From: Gammaproteobacteria bacterium
GTDB lineage: Bacteria; Pseudomonadota; Gammaproteobacteria; Pseudomonadales; Azotimanducaceae
Assembly: GCA_026708185.1 (NCBI GenBank)
Contig: JAPOVK010000044.1
Coordinates: 1-64,000, forward strand
Length of the DNA: 64,000 bases
Reading direction: 5' to 3'
The position numbers were made by a program, and so were the translations under genes. Below, in pieces: positions 47,324-56,193 of the stretch (position 1 is its first letter; each line of letters starts with the position of its first letter). The notes below the pieces were generated by a model. It had not been told where the DNA came from. It was given only the letters and a program-made list of their open reading frames with translations, and did no database searches.

Positions 47324-49290
47324 TGGCGGAAGCGGCACTCGCCGATCGGATCTCGACGGGCGAGACGTTCCGTCTGCTCGGCCGCTCCCTACGTCTTGTG
47401 TGGCCGTACCGTCGCCAGATCGGGGTCAAGATCGCGCTGACTTTGATTGGCCTGGCCATCGTGCTGTTCCTGCCGTGGCCGATCAAGATCCTCATCGACC
47501 ACGTGGTCATGGGCTTGCCGGTCGGCTCGTCGCCGACACCTTACCCGCCCTACGTGAGCTGGTTCGTCGACCTCCTCCACGGCCTGACGCCGTTCGAAAT
47601 CGTCTGGGTCATCGTCGGCGTCAGCCTGCTCGGCATCGTCCTGGTCGGAGCGTTCGGGGGCGGAGTTGCACGCGACAGTGCGAGCGGAGGACTGTCCGAG
47701 GGATTGGACACGGCGACGCAGAGCGAGAACCAGGCCAACGAGTCCGGCAGCCGGGTGAGCGGGCTCCTCGGCCTCTTCGAGTTCCGCTACCAGTTGCGCA
47801 TCACACACCGCATCAACCATGGCCTGCGAACCCTGCTGTTCGGCCGCCTGATGGCATGGCCACTGACCCGCTTCTCGGACGCGAGCGTGGGCGACGCAGT
47901 GTACCGGACCATGTACGACACCCCGGCGATCTCCCGCGTCTGCTACGACATCCTGGTCCTGCCGATTGCGAACCTGTTCGTGATCGCAACGGTGATCTGG
48001 ACCACCGCGCACAGTTTCAGCGCCGTGCCGTCCATCACCATCGTCGCCTGCCTGGCCGCCCCCATGGTGCTGCTCGGGACCTTCCTGATGACCGGCGTCA
48101 CTCGGCGGCGTTCGCTCGCCAGTCGCGTCGCGGGGGCTACGACCACGGCCACGGTGGAAGAGGGCATGAGCAACGTCGTTGCCGTGCAGGGCTTGGGCGC
48201 CAGCGCGCGGCAGCGGGATGCGTTCGCCGACGACAGCCGGCAGTCGTTCAAGCGCTTCCGGGCGTACATCGTGATGATCATGCTCCTGATCGCCGTCCAG
48301 TCCGTCGTCACCGTGTCGCTCGTGTTCTACGTCTTCTTCGACATCTGCGAAGCGATCATCGTGGGCCGGATGTCGCCGGGCGACTTCAGCGTCGTGTACG
48401 CCTACTTCGTGCAGCTCGTCGGCAACCTGAGCGGCCTCGGCTCGATGTGGTTCAACCTGCAGAACAACGTCGCCGGAATGCGCCGCGTCTACCAAGTGGT
48501 GGACGCCCCCGTGGATGCCGACCTGCAGGGCAACGACATCATTGAACGCCTGGGCCGCGGCGTCGAAGTCGACAACGTGAGCTACCGCTACCCGGACGGG
48601 ACGCAGGCGGTCCGTGATGCGAGCCTCGAGGGGCGGATCGGCGAGGTGGTCGCCCTTGTCGGCGCGACTGGCGCGGGCAAGAGCACGCTGGCCTACCTGC
48701 TCGCGGGATTCGTCCAACCGCAGGCCGGCTCGGTGCGCTTTGACGGCGTGGACGTGCGCAGTTTGAGCGTCGACTGCCTGCGCACGCAGGTCGCCTTCGT
48801 ATTCCAAGAGGCGTTCCTGTTCGACGACACCGTGGAGAACAACATCGTCTTGAGCGCTCCGGACGCAACCCACGACGAGGTAGTCGAAGCCGCGCGCGTG
48901 GCCGGCGCACTCGCGTTCATCGAGGCGTTGCCGCAGGGCTTCGCCACGCGCTTGGGACGAATGGGCGGCACGCTGTCGGTCGGCCAGAAGCAACGCCTTG
49001 CCATCGCCCGCGGCCTAGTGAGCAAGGCACCCGTGCTTGTACTCGACGAACCCACCGCATCCTTGGACCCGGAAACTGAGAACGCTCTGGTGGCGGCGCT
49101 GGAGGCTGGCCGTCGCGACCGGCTGCTGGTCGTCATCGCCCACCGCCTGAGCACCATCCGGCGCGCCGACCGCATCTGCTTCATGGACGCAGGGCACATC
49201 ATCGAGACGGGCAGCCACGAGGAACTCATGGCTAGGCCTGCGGGCGCGTACCGGAGGTTCGTGGAATTGCAGGTGGGCGTCGCGACGTAG
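47323..49290 (+). CDS. ABC exporter half-transporter, partner of the preceding gene
   Basis: 655 residues, overlapping the preceding gene by one base (TGATG). Six helices are followed by an ATPase domain with Walker A GATGAGKST (Lys453), signature LSVGQKQRLAIARG, Walker B VLVLDEPTASLD and H-loop IAHRLST. Both halves have consensus catalytic residues, so neither nucleotide site is obviously degenerate. A hydrophilic insertion between helices 2 and 3 (about residues 105-150, with DSASGGLSEGLDTATQ) is not typical of MsbA-like proteins and is probably periplasmic. Substrate class (lipid, peptide or drug) cannot be told. Confidence 0.93.
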   Translation: MAEAALADRISTGETFRLLGRSLRLVWPYRRQIGVKIALTLIGLAIVLFLPWPIKILIDHVVMGLPVGSSPTPYPPYVSWFVDLLHGLTPFEIVWVIVGVSLLGIVLVGAFGGGVARDSASGGLSEGLDTATQSENQANESGSRVSGLLGLFEFRYQLRITHRINHGLRTLLFGRLMAWPLTRFSDASVGDAVYRTMYDTPAISRVCYDILVLPIANLFVIATVIWTTAHSFSAVPSITIVACLAAPMVLLGTFLMTGVTRRRSLASRVAGATTTATVEEGMSNVVAVQGLGASARQRDAFADDSRQSFKRFRAYIVMIMLLIAVQSVVTVSLVFYVFFDICEAIIVGRMSPGDFSVVYAYFVQLVGNLSGLGSMWFNLQNNVAGMRRVYQVVDAPVDADLQGNDIIERLGRGVEVDNVSYRYPDGTQAVRDASLEGRIGEVVALVGATGAGKSTLAYLLAGFVQPQAGSVRFDGVDVRSLSVDCLRTQVAFVFQEAFLFDDTVENNIVLSAPDATHDEVVEAARVAGALAFIEALPQGFATRLGRMGGTLSVGQKQRLAIARGLVSKAPVLVLDEPTASLDPETENALVAALEAGRRDRLLVVIAHRLSTIRRADRICFMDAGHIIETGSHEELMARPAGAYRRFVELQVGVAT

Positions 49291-49397
49291 GACGCGCTAA
49301 CCCTTCGTGAAGGATGTCAGCCTAGCGTCAGCAGGAGGGCAGGGCGATGGCCCGCCCCACCGAGGCGGCATTCAGAACCGCGAACGGGGAGCAGCGG

Positions 49398-51101
49398 CTA
49401 CAAGACAAGCTCCTTAAGGCAGACTATTCGAATTGGCTTGGTGGACCAGAGCGAGAGATCAAAGTGGAAGATGGCCTCGTCACCCGGATCTAGGCCGGCT
49501 TCGACTTCATCAAGGTTCAAACCCCTAGTCTTTACGACCTCATGGTCGGCTTCCGTGATCTCCCAAACAACCACGATATCTATCTCGTCGAATAGCTTCG
49601 CTTCGTCGTCAAAATCTCGAAACAACGCGGAGAGTGCGTACTTGAACTCAACGACCACATCCGACGATCTAAACTTGGAGTAGAGATCATACTTCGACTT
49701 ATACCCGGAGAGATACGGCACGAAACCCGGAAGTCGTCCGCGTCCCAGCAACTCGAAAAAGAGAGCAACCACAGTTGCCTCCTGTCCAGATGGACGGCGC
49801 GAAAACAGCGTGTTTGGTGAGGCAAGAATTGGCAAGTCACGGATCTCGTTGAAGGTGGCCGTCCGATCCCATGCATCCTGAACATCGGGTTCACCTCCTA
49901 TGTATTTCTTGATGCCATTGACGAAATCCCTAAAGACATTCGAGGCAATCTCTCTTAGCATTCCGAGTTGGCGTCCTGGAATTGATTTTCGACCAATGTC
50001 AAACCGAAGCTGAGGATCGTCCAGGACTATGAAGAAGTTTGGCAAATATCCAGCCGATCCCTTTGGAGGAATGTCCGAACGAATCCCCGTCGGCATACCG
50101 CGCGTGGAGGTGTACATGCCGCCGGAAAAGAGGTATTCGGCGTCCCCGTAGTCCTGTTGGCGGACAACTGGGTTCAGGTCGAGAATCTCCTTTTCGATGA
50201 GTGACGCACTCACCGACAATGTGTCCCACGATTTACGACTCGGTACGAAACAGGCCCAGAACCTAATTCGTCGCCCACCGCCCTGTCGTGTACCGTCAAG
50301 ATACACCAGCTTGTTATAAAGTCTTCTGCGCTTCTGCGCATCCGTCTTCTCTCCCGTGTTCCACTCTTGAAAGTCACGCAGTGAAATATACTGTTTACTT
50401 GCGAGCCTCTCGGTAGGAAGAAAGTAGCGGCCTTCGACCTCCTTGACATGTTTTTCGCCATTCAGGTCCGTAAACGTGATCACCGTAGAGCTCGTGGCTT
50501 CGCCTCCCCAAATTGTTTCCGTGTCGCCAATTGCGGTACGAGAACGCAACACCATCTCCAGTTGGTTCAACGAGAGCTCAAAGAACTCGTAGTCGGTAAC
50601 GTCCGGGAGAGTAATAGAGACTGTCGTACCGAAATCTCTGCTCTCCTGTCTCGGGTTTATGCTCAGTTTGGGTAAGTTGTCAGTTTTGGAGTCTATCCAC
50701 GCCCACGCCCCATCGATTGTAGCTTCGGATGCGCCGTTCTCATGCCGGGTTTCAATTCGAAACGTAGCTGAGCTGAAGATGACGAAGCTGACTCCGACCC
50801 CCTTCTGGCCGATTAGTGCAGTGTTGTCGATTTTGTCGGACGAGAAAGGAGCTAACAGATTGGGTAGTTTGGTCGGATCGATACCGCACCCGTTGTCTTC
50901 GAATTGGATACGTCTGTTGGGTGCGTCGACGGTCAATGCCATGTGGCCTTTGCTCGGTTGCCGTATGCGGATTGCATCAACTGCGTTCTGGGCAAGCTCG
51001 GCGATGAGATCCCAGTCGTGGTTATAGCTGTCTATGATATTGCGCACTTGGTGTCGGATTTGCGCTGCGGTGGGAGTCAAAAAGTCTATTGGGCTACTCA
51101 T
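49398..51101 (-). CDS. GHKL (Hsp90/MORC-like) ATPase with C-terminal PD-(D/E)XK-like region
   Basis: 567 residues from the ATG at 51101. The N-terminal GHKL ATPase motifs are clear: Glu35 and Asn39 in LIAELAQNAVDAI, Asp69 in EDNGCGIDP, and the glycine lid GQKGVGVSF (98-106). An S5-like middle domain follows. Near the C-terminus SSDVVVEFKYALSALFRD has Glu485 and Lys487 with acidic residues just before, then DEIDIVVVWEI, resembling a restriction-nuclease fold. MORC-type ATPases in bacteria are known in restriction-like systems. The coding DNA is plainly AT-richer than its neighbours, a sign of transfer. It is the last gene of the minus-strand island. Confidence 0.8.
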   Translation of the reverse strand: MSSPIDFLTPTAAQIRHQVRNIIDSYNHDWDLIAELAQNAVDAIRIRQPSKGHMALTVDAPNRRIQFEDNGCGIDPTKLPNLLAPFSSDKIDNTALIGQKGVGVSFVIFSSATFRIETRHENGASEATIDGAWAWIDSKTDNLPKLSINPRQESRDFGTTVSITLPDVTDYEFFELSLNQLEMVLRSRTAIGDTETIWGGEATSSTVITFTDLNGEKHVKEVEGRYFLPTERLASKQYISLRDFQEWNTGEKTDAQKRRRLYNKLVYLDGTRQGGGRRIRFWACFVPSRKSWDTLSVSASLIEKEILDLNPVVRQQDYGDAEYLFSGGMYTSTRGMPTGIRSDIPPKGSAGYLPNFFIVLDDPQLRFDIGRKSIPGRQLGMLREIASNVFRDFVNGIKKYIGGEPDVQDAWDRTATFNEIRDLPILASPNTLFSRRPSGQEATVVALFFELLGRGRLPGFVPYLSGYKSKYDLYSKFRSSDVVVEFKYALSALFRDFDDEAKLFDEIDIVVVWEITEADHEVVKTRGLNLDEVEAGLDPGDEAIFHFDLSLWSTKPIRIVCLKELVL

Positions 51102-51289
51102 GGGTTCCGGCGTCTTTAGTCGAATAGGATGTACTTCGGTTGGGGCGGCTTGTGTGCGGGCAGTGAGTGACGGGCAGCCCGCAGCTGAGCGCCGCAGTGG
51201 CGCGGCGCCGAGGGGCAGGAGATCGGAGCGGGCCACACGTCGACGGTACCACACAGGCTACCGTTGCGCACGACCGGCGAGATGCCTCG

Positions 51290-52110
51290 TCGGGCGAGGA
51301 TGCCGCCGGAGCCTTGCTCTTCGGCGTGTGCCGACCTCCGGGTGTTCGAGCCGCTCGACGAAGCCGCGGGCGCCGCCTTGGGCCAGCAACAACCCGGTAA
51401 CGTACCAGCGGTCGAGTTGGCTCGTCCAAGCGGAGGCGACCGATTCGAGGTCGCCCTCGTGCCGTTTGCGCGCGGGAAGCGACGCGAACCGTTCATCCTT
51501 GAGGCCGGGACGCGATATCGGCAAGTTCCGCGAAGCCTTCGTCGGTGCAGGTGGTGGTCATCCACTCGTCGTCGCCCGCGGCGGGGAAGCAGCGGTGCGG
51601 CGCCATCCACGGGTCGCGGTTGCCGATGCGTTCCGCTTGGGTGCCGCGAAGCGCGTACTCCATCCAGCCGTCGAGGTTGAGTGCCGCTGTCGCTTCCCAC
51701 AGCGTCACGTCTAGCTGTTCGCCGATGCCGGTCTCGTCGCGGCGCAGTAAGGCGGCGGCTACGGTGTACGCGGCCGTGATCCCCGCCGTCGGGTCCGGCA
51801 TGGCGACACCGGTTTCCTCGGGTCCTTCGCCCGCGAGTCCGGAGGAAGAAGCCAGCCCCGACAGCGGTCCCGTTGCGGAGCAGTAACCCATGTACTCGCG
51901 GTACGGGCCGGTCTGGCCGTAGCCGCTCACGGAGGCCAGGATGACCTGGGGGTTGCTGGCCTTCAGGACGTCGTAGCTCAAGCCTAAGCGTTCCAGCACG
52001 CCAGTGGCGAAGTTCTGGGAGACCATGTCGACCTAGGGACCAGCGCGCCTTGACGATCTCGATCCCGTGGGGATCGGTGTTCGCGCCTGGCTCGAGTGTC
52101 GGGACGCCAG
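51290..52110 (-). pseudogene. CaiB/BaiF (family III) CoA-transferase remnant
   Basis: The longest frame (about 51493-52026) reads MVSQNFATGVLERLGLSYDV, then ILASVSGYGQTGPYREYMGY and WEATAALNLDGWMEYALRG, typical of the CaiB N-terminal domain and its catalytic region. Upstream, DPHGIEIVKA is in another frame, and downstream RPGLKDERFASLPARKRH and FVERLEHPEVGTR are in a third frame with a piece missing between them. The first about 100 residues are gone, lost at the junction with the nuclease gene. At least two frameshifts and one deletion mark it as dead. It splits the defence island, suggesting that later genes were inserted next to an old metabolic locus. Confidence 0.85.
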
Positions 52111-52123
52111 CGACGACATAGGC

Positions 52124-53377
52124 TCAAGGCCAACCATCGCGAAAGATGGACAGCCGTTCATCCGTAGCGCGTGGATGGTCTCGATTTAAGATCGTGTACG
52201 CTGGTCCTTTCTCTCTAACGGAATCCGCCGACACGCTGCCCGCGGCCGTGAAAGTCACCGAGTAAAGGTGGGGCCTGCGCCGCATCAGCTCCGTGGCTAG
52301 GGAATCCAACGCCCTTCCGTGACCACCTCGCCCGAGCGAGAGCATTTGCTCCTGGGTGAGGTCCGCGAGGTGGCAGCACAGGATTGCTGGTAGCTCGCCC
52401 GTAAACTGGTCCTTGGTGCTCTTTCTCAACTCGGCATGCATCGCGTTGAGCACGTTGTCCTTCTGGTCGCTTTGGATCAGCAACGCTACTACGCTCTGAT
52501 GCGGGCGTAGGTAGAGCAGAGCGTTCTTGTGCGCCAATCCGAAGTGGTGCGTCAGCCTTGCTTCCATCTCCGTCCTGTCGAACTTGCCTGCTGCGAGCCA
52601 AGGGCCGGCGACCTGCTCGACATCGAACTCTTGCACCTGGATTCGGTTGCCGTCGCGCTCCGCATCGGGCTCGCCGCTGAGGAGCGCCTGACCCAGGAAT
52701 GTGCATAGCGCCTTCTGGTACTGATCGCCCGACTCCAGACGGTCGGGTATCGTCAAGCGGACGAAGAGGCCTGTCGTCAGGCTGGCCAGATGGTTGCGCA
52801 TCCACAATGCCGCCCGGTCGCCGAACCGATACAGCTCCTTACGATGGATCTTCCGGCCAGCGTCGCCTGACATGTGCTTGCACTCTACCTCCACACTCAC
52901 GCCTTCCTTGGCGGCAAGAAAGTCGTAGCCACGGCCCCCTTCGAGGTCGTGGAAAATGACGTCGTAGCCTCGACTCATCAGGTGCGAAGCGACTTTCATC
53001 TCGTAACCTAAGGGTCCTAGTCCAAAGTCCCGCGTCGTCGCACCGCGCAGCATTCCTTCCAATCTGGAGCGGCCTCTCGGTGTCAGTCTGTCGTGGCAAC
53101 TGACGGTCATCGCGGCGAACGCGAGAAACCTAAGTGTCTCGGTCTCCGACGGGTCGACCCAAATCCGCCCGGTATTGCGGTATTGTCGTCGGGTGCGTGA
53201 GAAGGCAAGCTCGAGCGCACACCGTTCTTGCCAAAAATGCCGCATCCCAACGTCCCGGCGTGCTTCCCGATCCAGCCACGCGAGCCGCTTCTCCCACCTT
53301 TTCCGGTCGGCTATGTTAATGAATCTACGTAGGATTTCGGGTAGCTCCGTGTCCCTCACCTCGGGTTTGAAGTGCAT
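52124..53377 (-). CDS. Probable PD-(D/E)XK nuclease-like protein
   Basis: 417 residues from the ATG at 53377 (a TTG at 53410 is the longer choice). The nuclease-like core is visible: Glu126 in GPLGYEMKVASHLMSRGYDV, then Asp152 in GGRGYDFLAAK, and Glu165-Cys-Lys167 in VSVEVECKHMSGD. The order helix-E, D, ExK is the one seen in restriction-like nucleases that degrade DNA. The N-terminal 120 residues are helical and charged, and the last 200 have no recognised features. It follows the helicase gene by 139 bases on the same strand and is likely a further defence gene, perhaps an effector. Confidence 0.65.
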   Translation of the reverse strand: MHFKPEVRDTELPEILRRFINIADRKRWEKRLAWLDREARRDVGMRHFWQERCALELAFSRTRRQYRNTGRIWVDPSETETLRFLAFAAMTVSCHDRLTPRGRSRLEGMLRGATTRDFGLGPLGYEMKVASHLMSRGYDVIFHDLEGGRGYDFLAAKEGVSVEVECKHMSGDAGRKIHRKELYRFGDRAALWMRNHLASLTTGLFVRLTIPDRLESGDQYQKALCTFLGQALLSGEPDAERDGNRIQVQEFDVEQVAGPWLAAGKFDRTEMEARLTHHFGLAHKNALLYLRPHQSVVALLIQSDQKDNVLNAMHAELRKSTKDQFTGELPAILCCHLADLTQEQMLSLGRGGHGRALDSLATELMRRRPHLYSVTFTAAGSVSADSVREKGPAYTILNRDHPRATDERLSIFRDGWP

Positions 53378-53516
53378 TCTCGTACGTCCGGCCCAGATGG
53401 AACTGGTCAATCTCGGTCCTGTCAGGGAGCCGAGCCCTTCAATGGCCTAATGTGGGTAGCTTGGCGGCCTGTTTCAACTGGAGTGCGCGGACAAGGCCAG
53501 TGAGAGCCGTCGCCGG

Positions 53517-56192
53517 CTACCAGCCTTGCTCGAGCCGTTGCCTCTTGGCGTCCTCGTCGAGGACCCGAGTGCAGGACTCCCAATCCACAGGCTGGACATC
53601 GCGATAGCGCAGTTCGAACGGATGCGCCTGCGGGACGGCGTCGATCGTCTTCCTCGCCTCGTCATTCTGACCCAAGGCCACTTGAACCCAGACGTCCTCA
53701 AGCGTGTCTGGCAACTGTCCGAAGAGGCGAGAGATGTCCTTCAGGCGGGCGGAGAGCAGTTCACGCACCCGATCCTCAACGGAGCCAGCGTAGCGCATGT
53801 TGTAGATGTCCACGGCGGACCGAACCTGCCCGATGCGCTGAATTCGCCCCTTGCGCTGTTCCAAGCGGGATGGGTTCCATGGCAGGTCGAGGTTGATGAG
53901 CGTGCCCAAGCGTTGGAGGTTCAAGCCTTCTGACGCCGCGTCGGTGCCCAGTACCAAGCGCAATGTCCCGCGTCGGACGGCGTCCTTGAGCGCATCGCGG
54001 TCCTGTCGCTTGAACACCCCGCCACGCATCAGTCCCGAGCGGTCGGCACCGGTGTAAATGCCAAACGTCTCGTCCGGCATCTCGGCGGTGAGTTGCATAG
54101 CCAGCCACCAGATAGAGTCGTAATACTGGCTGAAGACGATGCAACCTTGCTTGAGCCAGCCGTCATCGAGCAGTAGCCGGGAGACGACGGCGCACTTTGG
54201 GTCACGGTCGTTGTTTTCTTCGAGGGCGTTGCCCAGGCCGTCGAGTAGGCGGCGCTCGTCCTCGGTCAGTGTGCGGGGCGCGGCGTTAGACTCGTCGTCA
54301 TCGTCATCGTCCTCGTCGTAGGCGTCGTTCCAGTCCTTGAGGATGCGGCCGACTGTGAGGCGGCCCGCCTCTATGGTGCTGCCCATACGACGCAGCAGCA
54401 TCGTGCGGAAGAACCCGGCGTTGGTACGTTCCCCGAGCAGGTTGCAGAACGCCTCAGCTTGGGAGTAGGCGTCACGGAGGTACGGCGGCAGCGGAATCGC
54501 GTCTTCGGGAGACTCGCCATATAAGCGGACTCCGACGCGGGCGAGGTAAGGTTCGTCCGTATCGGGATCGATGGTGCTTTCAAGCTGCTCGCGTGTCCGG
54601 AGGACGATGCTACGGATGTAGGGGTTGTGCCGCTCGAAAAGTCGCTCGAATCCATCGTTGATCCGTTGCTTGTCCGCTGGGCGGAGATCCTCCGCCGTCC
54701 TGCCGCTCGCATAGGCGGCCTCGCTTGGCAAATCGATGGAGCGACGGATGAGTTCGAAGGTCCGGTCTTCCTCGGCGGTCGGCAACGGGTTGCGCAGCCA
54801 ATCCCAGCGCTCGTGGAACTCGTTTGGCAATGGCTTGCGGCCCAGTAGGAGATTGAGGGAAGCCTCGGGCTGACGCCAGCGGCTTCCTGGTGACCCCAGC
54901 ACCGCATCCGAACCGCGGGCAAGCGCGTCGAGCAGGTCGAAAGCTTCAACCGGGTGGAGCTGGACCGGTGTCGCCGTGGCCAGCAAAAGGCTCTTCGTGC
55001 GGGGCGAGATCCGTCGCAGGAATTCGAGCAGGTTGTTTCCCCGAGCGTTGGCCCGCATCGGGCCGCTACCGATGTTCCGTCGTCGTGCCCGGTGCGCCTC
55101 GTCCAGAATCACGCACTCGAAGCGCAATCCTGCAAGAAGCTCGGCCGCATCAGAGCCACTAGTGATCAATCCGGTGGAGACGATGCCGACACGACGCGGG
55201 CACCGCCGAATCGAATCGGCGCCGACGCCGGGATGTACGATGCCGCGCTCGTCCTCCCATTGCCCGTTGCTCCACACTGCCGACGGCAGGCCAAGCATCG
55301 TTTGCATCTCGTCCTGCCACTGCCAGACCAGCGCCTTGGGCGCAAGAACCAGCACGGGCCGGTCACCGGTGAGTGCCATGAGCTGGGCTGCCATCGCCAA
55401 CTGAAGCGTCTTGCCGAGGCCGACTTGGTCCGCCAGCACGAGCCGGGCGCCGTGCGGGCCGCGATGGGCGTCGAAGGCCAGTTTCACGAAGTGCTTCTGA
55501 TGCTCCCAGAGCCCGACGGCCTCGCGATAGACGGGCGCTTCCACGACCGTTGATGCCGGGTCGGGCTCGTCGCGCCAGCGTTCGAGGTCGTCGATGAGGT
55601 CGCGGTGTGCGAGTCGGTCCAGGTCTTCGACGACAAAGTCGGCCAATGCCACGGCGAAAGGCGAGGTCCAAAGCGCGTCGAATTCCTCCTGCACCCATGC
55701 CACGGACTCCGCCGTCTCGTCCTCCCAGATGAGCTCGTAGTTGAGCTCGAATGCCGTCCTGGATTCGTTCGCGCTGCCAAGGAAGGATGTTCGCCGACCG
55801 CCGGGGTAACTCATGACGCCGGCCTTGCCGTGGATCAGGCCGAAGACGTCGTCCGGCAGAACGCGGATCTCCAGCTTCCCTGACTTCAGCAGTTCGTAAA
55901 GTCTGCGAAACCGCGGTCTGGCGGCTTCGCCGAGGCCCTCGGGGTGGGAGTCACACCACTCGTGGCGCATCGCTGCCTGCGCCGCCTTCGCGACTTCGAC
56001 GTCGGCCTTGGACAAGGCCGAGTTGCACACCACGCGGATGGTGCCAGTCACGCGCTCCAATGCTTCGCCAGCGACTTCGAGGATGGAGGAGGAGAAGTAA
56101 CCGGCGATGCGATCGTAGCTCGCCGCGTTTTCGAGACGGGTGTTCAGGAAGTCAGAGGCAAGGGCTTGGCGACGGGACGAGTGGCGGCGCAT
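53517..56192 (-). CDS. SNF2-type helicase with N-terminal PLD-like domain (anti-phage)
   Basis: 891 residues from the ATG at 56192, one base after the AlbA gene's stop. The N-terminal phospholipase-D-like part (about 10-220) has His121-Gly-Lys123 in GLIHGKAGVM and LGSANESRTAFE; the eighth-position Asp of the HKD motif is Ser. Helicase motifs follow: Walker A LADQVGLGKTLQLAM (Lys261), DEAH box VILDEAHRAR (364-367), and in the C-terminal lobe LVLGTDAASEGLNLQ and QRKGRIQRIGQVR. PLD-helicase fusions of this size accompany DUF1156 methylases and DUF499 ATPases in defence islands. It probably recognises or remodels foreign DNA; nuclease activity from the altered PLD site is uncertain. Confidence 0.9.
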   Translation of the reverse strand: MRRHSSRRQALASDFLNTRLENAASYDRIAGYFSSSILEVAGEALERVTGTIRVVCNSALSKADVEVAKAAQAAMRHEWCDSHPEGLGEAARPRFRRLYELLKSGKLEIRVLPDDVFGLIHGKAGVMSYPGGRRTSFLGSANESRTAFELNYELIWEDETAESVAWVQEEFDALWTSPFAVALADFVVEDLDRLAHRDLIDDLERWRDEPDPASTVVEAPVYREAVGLWEHQKHFVKLAFDAHRGPHGARLVLADQVGLGKTLQLAMAAQLMALTGDRPVLVLAPKALVWQWQDEMQTMLGLPSAVWSNGQWEDERGIVHPGVGADSIRRCPRRVGIVSTGLITSGSDAAELLAGLRFECVILDEAHRARRRNIGSGPMRANARGNNLLEFLRRISPRTKSLLLATATPVQLHPVEAFDLLDALARGSDAVLGSPGSRWRQPEASLNLLLGRKPLPNEFHERWDWLRNPLPTAEEDRTFELIRRSIDLPSEAAYASGRTAEDLRPADKQRINDGFERLFERHNPYIRSIVLRTREQLESTIDPDTDEPYLARVGVRLYGESPEDAIPLPPYLRDAYSQAEAFCNLLGERTNAGFFRTMLLRRMGSTIEAGRLTVGRILKDWNDAYDEDDDDDDESNAAPRTLTEDERRLLDGLGNALEENNDRDPKCAVVSRLLLDDGWLKQGCIVFSQYYDSIWWLAMQLTAEMPDETFGIYTGADRSGLMRGGVFKRQDRDALKDAVRRGTLRLVLGTDAASEGLNLQRLGTLINLDLPWNPSRLEQRKGRIQRIGQVRSAVDIYNMRYAGSVEDRVRELLSARLKDISRLFGQLPDTLEDVWVQVALGQNDEARKTIDAVPQAHPFELRYRDVQPVDWESCTRVLDEDAKRQRLEQGW

Positions 56193-56193
56193 T

